A stretch of DNA of 16,253 nt from Terana coerulea (Eukaryota > Basidiomycota > Agaricomycetes > Polyporales > Phanerochaetaceae), in contig JAKOGH010000530.1 of the NCBI GenBank assembly GCA_024811115.1, positions 1 to 16,253 on the forward strand, read 5' to 3'. Positions within the stretch are counted from its first letter, which is position 1. Every line of letters begins with the position of its first letter. Below are positions 1 through 9,756 of the stretch, one piece after another. The translations under genes were made by a program, and so were the position numbers. The notes under the pieces were generated by a model that was not told the DNA's origin, ran no database searches, and saw only the letters and a list, made by a program, of their open reading frames with translations.

Positions 1-160
1 CATGCTCGGTAGTGGATATTTAAGTAGTAGCAAGCATAAAGCAGCTCTTCGAGCTGCGACAGAATGCATAGCGGCAGGTGTGATCGAGTTATTGGCCTCA
101 TATTGGTTGATTTTTCGAAATTTGCCCTTTCATACTTTGGTACTTTGGGCACGTTTGTGG

Positions 161-168
161 ATAGTCAC
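161..168. repeat. Left copy of 8-bp target site duplication
   Basis: ATAGTCAC directly abuts the left terminal inverted repeat of the hAT-type element. The identical octamer abuts the right terminus at 826-833, so the insertion left a clean duplication. Confidence 0.85.
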
Positions 169-825
169 TAGTGTTGCCGAAGTTCAGTTCAGTTCAGTTC
201 GGGTCATTTTTGTCGAACAAACCAGAACCCAGTGTTTAGCAGCCGAACCTGAACCAAGACTGAACTGACAAGTATGAACTGGTTCGGTTGGTTCAGTTCA
301 GAGTTCGAACTGGTTCGGAACCATTGAACCATGTATATATCAGCTTTACTCTGTCAAATCAGTATAATTGCAATGGTAGATTATAATAGAGTTATATATT
401 GACATCAGGAAGAGTTTGTATAGTGCAAAAGCCTTACATTATGATGTTTTGAAGCTCAGTGTCTGATAGAGGCTGCCAGTTGCCTTTTTGGCAGCTATTG
501 ATGGCATCATATATACACCAAAACATAAGCAGAGTAACATTTGATGCTCAGTTTACAAGCACAACAATGAAAAAATAGTTTAGACATGCTATAGTAAGTA
601 AGTTCGTATACTTTTCTACATGAATCCCAGTACAAATACGCTACATAACATATACATAGTTCATGGTTCGAACTGGTTCAAACTTGGTTCAGAGCGTAGC
701 CATGCTGCGAACAGAAGAACCAAGTTATTTAGAGGCCGAGGCAGAACCCAGAAACCAAACTGAGGCAGGTTCGGTTCATGATTCAGGTTTTGAACCGCCG
801 AACAAGGCGAACTTCGGCAACACTA
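169..825. mobile_element. Non-autonomous hAT-type DNA transposon (MITE-like)
   Basis: The element is bounded by perfect 17-bp terminal inverted repeats, TAGTGTTGCCGAAGTTC at 169-185 and its reverse complement at 809-825. It is flanked by a perfect 8-bp direct repeat ATAGTCAC at 161-168 and 826-833. An 8-bp target duplication and a TAGTG-type terminus are typical of the hAT superfamily. The 657-bp interior encodes no transposase: its short open frames are not protein-like. It holds many copies of GGTTC/GAACC motifs, including the 14-mer GTTCGAACTGGTTC at 303-316 and again at 666-679, so long stretches can fold back. It presumably moved with a transposase supplied from elsewhere. The intact ends and duplication suggest a fairly recent insertion. 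Confidence 0.87.
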
Positions 826-833
826 ATAGTCAC
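826..833. repeat. Right copy of 8-bp target site duplication
   Basis: ATAGTCAC directly follows the right terminal inverted repeat and is identical to the octamer at 161-168. Confidence 0.85.
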
Positions 834-1349
834 CGTGGTTAGGTGTTTGTAGTATGTAGCTGTAAACGCGAACATCAGGATTGCAATGTATATTTCATTC
901 ATGCATTTTTTGTGTTGTTCAAACTCAGACAGAGTGCGTATTCTGCCACTACTTGACCTCGCACGCAGCATTACAGCTTATATTGATTATTTCTGACCTG
1001 ATACCACATTGCCAAATGCTCATTACCTTGAACTTAGACATGGGCCGGGGAGCTTAGTACTCAAAGACCATTCCAAATGCGAGAAGCTGAATAGTCCATC
1101 CAAAGGATGGCAGTATAGTACTGACGTTATCATAAGATCCTGGTGGTTGCAGCATGACACTCCGACAGCTGTTGAGGTATCACAGCTGGAGAGTCGCGCC
1201 ATCGCATGCAGGAGGCGGTAACTGAGCTGCGACATTCTTCATGTCGGCAGCACAGCGGCTCCTTTCTGTCCGCATACAGCCAGCCACCTATGCGCCATGC
1301 GCCGCCTCCTGAGTCGTCCGGCGTACTGTGCTCCGAAAACATGTCAGCT
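834..1349. other. No supportable gene
   Basis: Short open frames occur on both strands, but none has recognisable domain content or a convincing splice structure. The right part may contain 3' exons of the minus-strand gene remnant that begins near 1925. A GTGGGT donor-like site lies near 1370 on the minus strand, but I could not join it to a credible downstream exon. Confidence 0.4.
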
Positions 1350-1925
1350 TCCTCGCAAGCGGCACAAGCCAACACCCACCCTTGGCGTGCGCTTCAAATA
1401 CTTCAGTGACTACCCGAGTTGTTAGCGAGCGAGTACTATTCAGAAGCGACATCACGGGCTTACCTCTGCACTGGAAATCTCCGGAGCCCCGCCTTCAACT
1501 TTGTTCTTCGACCGACAATGCGTGAGCATGCCGCAGCCCAGACAGTAGACGTCGTGCGCGGTCTCGACGGGCATCCATCGGTGCTTCAGGGAATTGAATA
1601 GGAATGTCAGCGTATGGACTCCATGTTCGGCGCGGTATAAATCCTTCAAGCGTAATCAAACGATGAGCTGGTAAGGGAGGTGTGCTGGAATGAGAATGTA
1701 CCAGTCAATGAACTCCGTCCATTTCCCGCAATGTAGGCACTGTCTTGGCGGTGCGGTCGTATAGGTCCCAGCAACGTTGCATTCAGCAAAATCGCGGCTT
1801 AGTAGCACCGAGAGGCGGTCTGCTTCGTTGGCAGATATATCCCAAGCCCAGCAAGCCGATCCTGGCGTGGACACCTCATCGGCAAAACGTACAAGCACTG
1901 ACGACTGATGAGCGCTGACGAGCAC
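1344..1925 (-). pseudogene. Cys-pair protein of unknown function, interrupted by an in-frame stop
   Basis: One minus-strand frame runs from about 1925 to 1464 and is broken only by a TGA at 1656-1658. The peptide has two Cys-pair segments: QCLHCGKWTEFIDWY before the stop and VYCLGCGMLTHC after it. Between them lies a residue string (EHGVHTLTFLFNSLKHRW) that looks like real coding sequence. The frame ends at a good fungal intron, with donor GTAAGC at 1463, a CTAAC branch site and acceptor TAG at 1410 (54 nt). Splicing gives a short tail, SLKYLKRTP and onward, to a TGA near 1344. No alternative splice that keeps both halves in frame removes the TGA. The upstream end runs into the foldback repeat near 1895-1925, so the true 5' exon is probably missing. 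I do not recognise the family. The two CxxC pairs suggest metal binding, which is inference. Confidence 0.42.
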
Positions 1926-2212
1926 TGAGAGCGCTGACGAACGGTTTGGAACCGAAGTTCGAGCCCTGCTGAAGCCGGACTTTTGCTAAATTTTGTATTT
2001 TCTTAGTTCCTCATGTTTCATAAGCTATGCTGGACATCAATGATGATGGTTTACTCACCGAAGCTTTGCTGCAAGAGACGGATGCAAGAGGGGTCAAAAA
2101 CGTCTGAGAGCGCTCAAAACGACTACTGAGACTGGCGGGCGCTGACGGCACTGAAGGGACTGAAGCGCACTGAGATGGCTTCATCAGTACCTGTCAGTAC
2201 CGTTCAGCGCCA
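1895..2212. repeat. Imperfect foldback repeat, possible relic DNA transposon
   Basis: The left side (about 1895-1941) carries repeated GCGCTGACGAGCACTGA-like units. The right side (about 2130-2211) carries similar units, and near 2180-2210 they occur in inverted orientation, so the ends form an imperfect inverted repeat. I could not find a matching target-site duplication, and there is no transposase frame. The left end overlaps the 5' end of the Cys-pair gene remnant. Confidence 0.35.
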
Positions 2213-4045
2213 ATGCAACTTTGCTGATGCTCGAGGGATCATATCCGAGTGAAGAACGGCTTGGGGTGTCCTGTCTGATAAAAAGACACGGTCAAATTTT
2301 GCTGCCTGCATCCTTCTGCAGAGGTCAATGGACAAAGACCTACCATTGATTCGAAACTTCGGAGTAGTTCTTGAGAATGCCTTGAGGATAGGCAGGGCGG
2401 TTGCAGCAACTTGAGTGCGGCGTGCGGAACGTCAAGCGGTGGTCCCGACGTCGTCATAGGCTTTATATATCCCTGACTGCATGAGATTGACGGATAGAAT
2501 GCCAACATGTGGCGAGGATGTCGACCACCGTGCAGGGTGTCAGTCATAGCCCCAGCTCCGTTCGGGAGTCGAGCCGCCGCGACCCGACGTGCAACCCGAA
2601 GTGGAGATGTCGGGATATTGTGTACTATGCTCGTCGGATATGTACTATGCACAGAAGCCGAGTAGAATATTAATGGAATGGTTGCGGATATTGATGAAGG
2701 AGAGGATGTCATTCGAGTCGCGACTTGCTGCGAGACGCGGCGCGTGTCCATAAGCGCCTTTCTTCGCAACTCTCCTCCGTACTTGTCCATACAATTCCCG
2801 TCAGTACACCAACATCCTTCCAATGGCTTCACAAGACCGAAGTTAACTCCAATTATCATGGCTTGCGAGCGGGTGCTGATCTCGAGCACTTACGCGTCAA
2901 ATTGACTCGCACGCGACGCCTTGCGGACTCCTGAACGGCGAGCGCAGCGGAACCTCCTGCGGCCAGCGCAGTCTTCACCATGCAGGCTGTACGCGTACTG
3001 CGCAGTAGCGCAATAGTATGTGTAGCGACGGTGCATAATGCGGACATGGAACGCCAGCGAGCAGCCATGGCCGACCGCACCAGATTCAAAGCTCTATAGT
3101 CGACCTCTCCTCCACTCAGCAAGGACCGGACGCTTTGAAGTAGCCGCGGAGTTTGGTGTTCGTAGGACTGCTTTGGAACGTACAGGATGCTTTAGCTTGG
3201 ATGGGATGCGGGCAGGGTCCACGCAAGGGTGTTATGGTGGGCGTGGCTCACTCGAGGTGCGTACTACTGATTATATGTGCGAATTCATCAACGCTCATTA
3301 TCATGCAGGGCTCAAATCTCCCACGCAAGCAGTCGATTCAGCGAAGGCTATCCAAGAACCCATTTGGCTCGCGGGCTCAGTCACTCAAGGCCAACTGGTA
3401 CAGAGGCACGAGTCGAACAGCGAGTTTAGGCGCAGGTCTGTGACCAATCTATACCTAGTCGTCGTCTGTCCGACTTATTGATCATGACTGCTGGTAGGCG
3501 GTCATCTATGTCGCGGATACCTGAAGACTGTCAGAAACCTCTCGCGTTCCTCCGAGCCGTGCTCTCCTGCCATCCCTGCGAACCTCACCAGTGCGAATCG
3601 CCGTTCAAGGACCGAGATGTCCATTCGCCTCACGATAAGCTCATTCCTGGTGGTCTTCATCATGGTTCTTTCGGTCAAGCGAGCTTGAGCGAAGCACTTG
3701 GCTATGCTTTGATTTGTACCGGGTGACCTTCACGTGCGCCGATTATGCCGTCTGAGGAAGACACGGGTAACGGAAGCTCTCGGGCCAGACGATATGACTT
3801 GGAGACATCCCCGATGCATGCGACGGTGACCTCCTCACCCACTTTCACTTCGACTGTTGGTTTCCTACTTCAACCGACGACGACGGGCACCCTCAATACC
3901 CAACCACGTCCATTCGACCGCGACCGTTTGCAGAATTAGATCCCGGATCTCCGTCGGCGTGAAGGTACAAGGGAAACTGTGGAAGCGCTTGTTCGTTAAC
4001 TCTGACACCCTTTCCAGACTTGAAACTTTCCATACAGGCATTACG
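2213..4045. other. Long gene-free or unrecognised stretch upstream of zinc-finger gene 1
   Basis: Several open frames occur on both strands, the longest on the minus strand at 2239-2889 (216 codons) and the plus strand at 3038-3481 (147 codons). None shows recognisable domains, low-complexity structure or spliceable extension. The frames overlap each other on opposite strands, as expected by chance at this base composition. The last few hundred bases should contain the promoter and 5' UTR of the zinc-finger gene starting at 4046, but I see no unambiguous TATA element. Confidence 0.4.
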
Positions 4046-5001
4046 ATGGTGTACTGCGATCGCTGCGATAGATACTTCAATAACCAAAATGCTCTGAACC
4101 AGTACATCAACAGCTCTTACAGGCACTGGATGTGTTGGGCCTGTGACCGCGACTTTGGTACTTGCGAAGCCAGGCTCCAGCACTGGACGAACAGCTCGCT
4201 GCACAACTACTGCCGTGAACATGAAGAGCACTTCGATAGTTACGACGAGCTGGAAGATCACTATGACGAGGAACATTTCTATTGCAGGGAGTGCGACTCA
4301 GAGATGGTGAGTGTGAGCTTGTAGTCGTCAGAGGTGGTAGATGGGCTGATGGAGACTGTTGCGCGTAGTTCTTTTCATCCTTGGAAGAAGAGGACGAGCA
4401 CAAGGAGCAGGTACACTGGTACTGCGTTCCATGTCGGCGTATTTTCCAGAACGAGAACAACCTCCGGCAACACCAGAACTCTTCCACCCACAAGCCCAAG
4501 ACTATCGTCTGTCCTGGACGAGGCTGCAAAAATGCCTTCATCACTCATTCCCACCTCGTGCTTCACCTCGAGTCCGGCACATGTCCCTCTGGTATGACGC
4601 GGCACAAAGTCGATCGGATCACCATTCAACGCGACAGCAACGGTATCATAACCGACCGCCGCCGACTCATCCAATACGGAGATGGCTCGTACCACAAACC
4701 GGCGATCATCGAGTCCTATGCGACGAAGCACTCGTGGAACGGGGACGCATACGAATGCGTGCTGTGCCACAAGACGTTCAGCCAGCTACCTTCGTTGAAT
4801 GCGCATTTGAAGAGCCCGGCGCACGCGGACAAGATCTACCGTTGCCCTACGGTATTCAAAGGCTGCAGTACGCAGTTCCGGACGCTGAGTGCGCTGGTTC
4901 AACATGTCGAGAATGCAAGCTGCGGGATCAGGAAGTTTAGGGGGCCAATGAGGGATATGTTGGAGGACGTCACCAGTCGCATGCACCGGCTGACGTTCTG
5001 A
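4046..5001 (+). CDS. Multi-finger C2H2 zinc-finger protein, paralog 1 (2 exons)
   Basis: The exons are 4046-4306 and 4369-5001 (297 aa). The 62-nt intron has donor GTGAGT and acceptor GCGTAG and is in phase 0. The start was chosen because MVYC aligns with the MIYC start of the paralog at 6275. About eight finger units cover the protein. Finger 1 is C4-C7 with Tyr20 where the paralog has His. Finger 2 is C30-C33-H46-H53. Finger 3 has a C56-x2-H59 opening with H72 and H77. Finger 4 is C80-C83-H98-H103 and is split by the intron. Finger 5 begins C106-C109. Two later fingers end in Cys instead of His. Only the finger pattern is assigned: nucleic-acid binding is likely for the family, and targets are unknown. 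It lies in tandem with, and in the same orientation as, the paralog 1.3 kb downstream. Confidence 0.85.
4307..4368 (+). other. Intron of zinc-finger paralog 1
   Basis: GTGAGT donor, TAG acceptor, 62 nt, phase 0. Removing it joins CRECDSEM to FFSSLEEE, and the latter matches FFSSLEEEE of the paralog, which fixes the acceptor position. Confidence 0.85.
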
Positions 5002-6274
5002 CTGGTGAGTGAGCCGACGAAGATGAAGGGAGCATTGGTCAGACTGGTGACTTCAAGAAGGACGAAATGTTCATGTCTCACGTATTGCAGTTCTAGAAAT
5101 TGGGCGCAGGTCGCTGGACCAAAGGAAAAGATTTTATGTCGATCATTGTATGTTAGGTATTACTAAACGCCCATTCTATGCTACTGCTGCGCTGAAAACC
5201 GCGGAATCCCTCATCTCTCATGTGCTGACCAGGCTACGGGCCGAGTGAGGGTTGAAAGCGGCAAGGCGTCGGTGATCCGGCGCCCGGCGCTCCGTCGCGC
5301 CGCCGTTCCAGTGCCACTTCCGAGTCCCCGGCTTCCCTTTCACTTTCGCGATACTTGCACTTTGACCGTCCTTGACCTTACACCATCTCATGGTCACCGT
5401 GGCCGCCACGATGCGCAAATAGGTGTGAGAAAGTGGCTCTGCCCGCAGCGGCATAGTACACTGCTTCGTATCATGATGAGGTGCGTTTCGTGAATTAATA
5501 TTGCGAAGACCGCAAAGTATACAATATATACACTTTCTAACAAAGTGGGCCCCGCGGCTGGACTGATAGGATTATAAACTGAAAGCTCGGCGAACGCTGC
5601 GTATTGTGCACAGTAGTGCATGCCGGTCTTGAACGGGACCGTTGGAGCGATGCATACCAACCTGCAACCATGGGCTGCCATTCGACACCAGGCGGCATAT
5701 GCCACAAATGAGGTGAGCTGCCCTTGACTATGATTTTAACGTCTATTCGGTTTGATAGGTACCCTGTGGCTAAGCTCAATTCATCACCACTTCGACTTCA
5801 GCTTGTGTTTCTTCACGCTTTCTGTGTTCTCAAGGAGATGCGACTACACTGCGCCGAATGTCTTGAGACATGCAAGTATCATTGCAATAATCTACTTCTT
5901 ATCGGCTGATTTTCATGTGAAGGCCCATGATATCGCGTAGTGAGGAACAGATTCTCAGCAATGGAAGCTCTGATCCCACACAATAGAGCCTGAGAACGTT
6001 CTGTGTTACCGTTGTCTATCACCGACGACCACCCCGGCATTTTCAACACCGCCTATTCTCTTTCATTGACGACACTCAGGCTAAAGTAGGCACTCCTTCA
6101 CATTCATCGTTCTCAACTCACTGGCCGCCCCCTCGTTCTATGACGCCCTTGTCGAGTTGAGACTATCTCCGAACGTGATCAAGGCGCGTCTGGGAACGGT
6201 CCAATGTATCTTATACTCACTCTTGAACGTATAGCGGCGTACTGGACGACCAAAACCACTTGTACTGATACATC
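5002..6274. other. Intergenic region between zinc-finger paralogs
   Basis: No gene supported. It should hold the 3' UTR of paralog 1 and the promoter and 5' UTR of paralog 2. Small frames here are short and overlap on both strands. The GC-rich patch near 5270-5340 opens frames on both strands but has no protein-like content. Confidence 0.45.
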
Positions 6275-7213
6275 ATGATATACTGCAAACACTGCCCGAA
6301 AGGTTTCATCGATCAGAATGCACTCAGCCAGCACATCAACGCCGTGCACTGGATGTGTGGGGACTGCGAGCGCGCCTTCAAATCTTGCAGTGTGAGGGAG
6401 CAACACTGGTCGACAAGTTCACGACACAACTGTCGCCAGCACGACAGGCATTTCGATAGGTACAGCGACCTGGAGAATCACTACGACGGCTCGGAGGAAC
6501 ACTACTATTGTAGGGAATGTAAAAGGTATGCCTTCACTCCGTCGAGTCGATTCTCGCGCACTGATCATGAGGGCTTTCGAACGAAGTTCTTCTCGTCTTT
6601 AGAAGAAGAAGAAAAGCACAAGGAGGACGAACACGACTACTGTGTCCCATGTCGGCGGGTTTTCCAGACCAAGAATGGACTCCGGCAGCACATGAAGTCC
6701 TCAAAACATAAGCACAAGACTATCCCCTGTCTTGCACACAGCTGCGATAAAGCCTTCATCACCCGCTCCCATCTCATCCTTCACCTCGAGTTTGGCGCAT
6801 GCCCTTCCGGGGTGATGCGACACCACGTCGACCGCTGGGCTATTGCATACGACATCCACCGGGTCATCACGGATGAGGAGCGACTCGTCCGAGACTTCAG
6901 CGGCATATACCACAGGCCGGCAACTGGAGAGTACGACGATGAAGATTTGTGGGACGGGCGTGCATACAGATGCCCGCTGTGTAGCAACACGTTTCCCAGC
7001 CTTCTCTCGCTGCAGGCCCATCTTAAGAGCCCGGTGCATGAGGCCAAAATATATCAGTGCTCAGCAGCGCGTGATGGGTGCGACGCACATTTCTCGACGC
7101 TGAGTGCGCTAGTGCAGCACACGGAGAATACGAGCTGCGAAGTACGAATGCTCAAACAGCTCATCAGGGAGTTATTGGATTATGTGACTAATCGGATGGA
7201 CGAGTGGTATTGA
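6275..7213 (+). CDS. Multi-finger C2H2 zinc-finger protein, paralog 2 (single exon)
   Basis: The 312-aa protein is collinear with the gene at 4046-5001. Finger 1 is intact (C4-C7-H20-H25), finger 2 is C28-C31-H44-H51, finger 3 opens with C53-x2-H56 (H69, H76), and finger 4 begins C79-C82. Finger 5 is C123-C126-H139-H145, finger 6 is C152-C157-H170-C176 (C2HC), and two more fingers follow, the last ending in Cys. Where paralog 1 has its intron, this gene reads straight through: 66 nt in frame replace 12 coding nt plus a 62-nt intron, lengthening the loop of finger 4. A GT at 6526 and an AG at 6586 could be intron relics, but splicing there (61 nt) would break the frame. DNA or RNA binding is inferred from the fingers. 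Its target is unknown. Confidence 0.88.
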   Translation: MIYCKHCPKGFIDQNALSQHINAVHWMCGDCERAFKSCSVREQHWSTSSRHNCRQHDRHFDRYSDLENHYDGSEEHYYCRECKRYAFTPSSRFSRTDHEGFRTKFFSSLEEEEKHKEDEHDYCVPCRRVFQTKNGLRQHMKSSKHKHKTIPCLAHSCDKAFITRSHLILHLEFGACPSGVMRHHVDRWAIAYDIHRVITDEERLVRDFSGIYHRPATGEYDDEDLWDGRAYRCPLCSNTFPSLLSLQAHLKSPVHEAKIYQCSAARDGCDAHFSTLSALVQHTENTSCEVRMLKQLIRELLDYVTNRMDEWY

Positions 7214-7384
7214 AGTAGACGAGGATGATAAATATGTATTTTTAAATGTGTGCTATACGCTGCCGCTCATCCGAGTTGACTTGTGCCCATCGGCTCACGA
7301 AGCTAATCACAAGAGCAACCTAATCAGAACAAAACCCGGGCTTGTTAAGGACGACGGCGTGAGGGAGCAACAATGGAGAACACT

Positions 7385-8927
7385 TCATTCAACATCTGCA
7401 AGCCAGGGATCTGTGAGAAGCTCCTCTGCACTTGCTCTATCGAAAGGGTTAAGACGTAGACATCTCCGCATGAAAACAGCCGTCGAGGAAATGTCATCCT
7501 CTCCAAGGATATCATGCTTTCTCAGGCAAATTTCAAAGACCTGGTCCATCAGGTCTGGATGACCATACAGGTTACCTTGATTATAGAACGACTCAATATA
7601 AGCAATCCAGGCAGAGGAACGATGATGAATCAAGCACATACATGTATGATCGAACCATTTTCCGGCCCATCGACTCACAGATAGTTGTTCAGCCATAAAA
7701 TATTCGCTGCTGTAACAGATCATCTGATACAGCAAGCCGGCGTCCGCGTCCAATTGCACTGGCTTGAATAGCGGTGCGTACTTGAACAAGGATTCACCCG
7801 TGATCAGCTCGTACACCTAAATGGAGTTCATTTCAGCAACGAACCAACCCCCAATCAGAAAGTCACTCACCAGACATCCAAACATCCATATGTCAACTGT
7901 CTCGTTCCAGGGCCCCCAAGAATAATTTCAGGCGGGCGAAGGGCTATGGGACACATAGAATTACTCCTTATCTTGTCAACCAGTTGAGCTGAAGGAAGCT
8001 GTATGAGCAGTGAATAGCCATGGTGCAGATGCAATAAAACATACCCTGACCGTAGTCGGCCAAAATGAAGGTGGTAGTCATGGCTTCATCCAGAGAGATG
8101 CAAGGCAGACGCTGCGATACTGCACTCTGGACAAGGACGCCATCCGCAGATAATTCCGGGGGATTGTAGCGGGAAGGATCCGATTTGAGCAGCTTCTCGT
8201 AGTCGTCTGTCTTTAATGCGGTCGCGAACAAGATGTTGTCGCACTTGATGTCAGTATGAATGACTCCATTCGTGTGGCCATGCGCAATGCCTCGAAGGGC
8301 GTGCAGTAGTATTCGCTTTGATAACCGGAAAGGCAGATACGGAGACTTGTGGTGTGGCGCTGCCTTACCGTGCATGGATTTCAAGTACTGGACATCCCCG
8401 CCGTAGACGTCGGTGACAAAGCACACATGCTTCCCCGCGGTTCCTTTACCGTCAATCCCAAAATCTGCGCGAACCTTGATTGTATGCTGAGCATACGGAG
8501 ATGGCAACAGCAACCGTACCAGCGCCCTGCGCTCGCTAGTCTGACCTTGAAGCAAGTGTTCTGTGGTGTGACCGTTGAGAATCTTGAGAGAAACATATGT
8601 ATTGCTCCTGCAAAATGATACTTAGCGTCTGTGCGCTCATAGGGAATAGTATAGGTACTTCTGGTCTCGAGCTAGCCACGTGCTACTGTTTGAGCCCCAA
8701 CCGAGCTTTCGAGTGATCATATAGCGTCCCCCAGGTCCGATGCCTTCTCCAAAATCCAGCTGAGGCCATCCATACCCGTCTCTGGCCGGAAGGCCGAGAG
8801 GCTCCTCCGCAAACTTGAGGCCTTTGTGGCGGGCCTGTGCGTTGGTTGACGACGCGCGTGTGGGGAGTCTTACGGGAAGTGACGGGCGAAGTGTTGAGAT
8901 CCTTAGACTCTGTAGAGAGAAAAACAT
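7385..8927 (-). CDS. SRPK-like Ser/Thr protein kinase with one frame break (4 exons)
   Basis: The exons on the minus strand are 8927-8659, 8607-8045, 7988-7871 and 7816-7385, with introns of 51, 56 and 54 nt whose joins restore conserved sequence. Motifs are the Gly loop KLGWGSNSS (residues about 74-82), the Lys in YVSLKIL (98), the catalytic loop HTDIKCDN (207-214, HTD for HRD), DYG for DFG (274-276), PPE for APE near 296-298, subdomain IX DIWMFG, and CLRLNPFDRAS near the end. This fits the SRPK-type kinases expanded in Agaricomycetes, about 460 aa if whole. ATG 8927 was chosen because it begins an Arg/Ser-rich leader resembling a mitochondrial presequence. The frame stays open upstream to 9134. 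Exon 3 lacks one base in the G5/C3 run near 7908-7917, between ILGG and WNETVDIW. As given, the frame stops soon after, so it is either a recent pseudogene or a consensus error. Confidence 0.88.
7817..7870 (-). other. Kinase intron 3
   Basis: 54 nt, donor GTGAGT, acceptor TTTAG. It joins DIWMFGCL to VYELITGES, as expected for kinase subdomain IX-X. Confidence 0.85.
7989..8044 (-). other. Kinase intron 2
   Basis: 56 nt, donor GTATGT, acceptor TTCAG, phase 1. It joins LADYGQ to AQLVDKIRS, the activation-segment start. Confidence 0.88.
8608..8658 (-). other. Kinase intron 1
   Basis: 51 nt, donor GTACCT, acceptor TTGCAG, phase 2. It joins WLARDQK to SNTYVSLKIL, the standard Gly-loop to VAIK-Lys region. 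Confidence 0.88.
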
Positions 8928-9756
8928 CGCCGGACGTGAAACCATGCCTTCCGAAGAACCTGTGGATGGTGTGTGAGCGAGGGAGCCACTTGGGGACAGC
9001 CCAGTTTCGCTGCCCAGGGGCCCAATGTGGCGAAGCGCCAACGGCTCTCGATTCGGCCGGCTCGGAAACCTCCGTGATCTCCTGAGAATGGGCGTCCATT
9101 TGCCTGCCCTTCGAGTTATTTGTGGCGTCCTCAACTTTTTGCACTGGTCTTCAGTACTGCAGTAACTTTCTTTTTCTCATGGATTTTGGAGCCTGACCAA
9201 TATCTATTGTGGTAGAGTGTGGCAGTTGCAGGACACTGTCAAGCTGATTGGGATATTTGGGTCCCTGGCAGCGGCCAGCAAGACTCGGATGCGCCTTTGC
9301 TCAGTTTCGCATCGCCTCACGACTGCACCGGAGGAAGTGACTCAGTGAGCAGATCTGCGTTATTCAACCTTGATTCAACCATTGCACCAGATTACTGGGC
9401 TGTCTTTCCGAAGCGAACCTTGTCTTCCCAATGCTATGTTGTTACGGTTGCGAGCAGCATCGCGCGGGCTTTGATTCGGATAATAGGTACGTACCCTCCT
9501 CTCGCGGCTGTGCAACGCTATTCCATTTGTGGGACATCACATAGGGGTCTTTCTACGGTTGTGTTGCTGCCATGTCAGTCAACGACGTTCCAGCTGTCAA
9601 CAAGACACCCCAGTTGAGTTTCTTTCGATCGCTTTCGTGTCGGATTCGGCCCATGACTGCAGCAGCGGAGATGACTTGGTGAGCATATTTGCGGCTATAA
9701 ATCCTTACACTCTCCTATCAGCTTCTTCCTGCGCTGCTTAACTGCTCCTCAACGCC
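8928..9756. other. Divergent intergenic region with the first copy of a diverged duplication
   Basis: This lies between the minus-strand kinase start and the plus-strand ORF at 9757. The kinase frame stays open without an obvious start signal up to 9134. Bases about 9290-9620 resemble 9640-9930 in patches: GACTGC followed by a GTGAGCA site, and GGTAC followed by CGGCTGTGCAAC. No intact gene is supported here. Confidence 0.45.
9696..9701 (+). promoter_or_regulatory. Candidate TATA box
   Basis: TATAAA lies 61 bp upstream of the ATG at 9757, followed by a pyrimidine-rich stretch. It fits a fungal core promoter for the candidate gene, but position is the only support. Confidence 0.35.

Noticed and set aside
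2239..2889. 216-codon minus-strand open frame
   Set aside because: No recognisable domain, no splice-supported extension, and composition like chance frames on both strands of the same stretch.
3038..3481. 147-codon plus-strand open frame
   Set aside because: No domain or regulatory support; overlaps another plus-strand frame (3153-3443) with no preference between them.
6526..6586. Intron in zinc-finger paralog 2 matching that of paralog 1
   Set aside because: Removing it shifts the frame by one; other donor and acceptor pairs tested create an immediate stop, while the unspliced frame is fully open.
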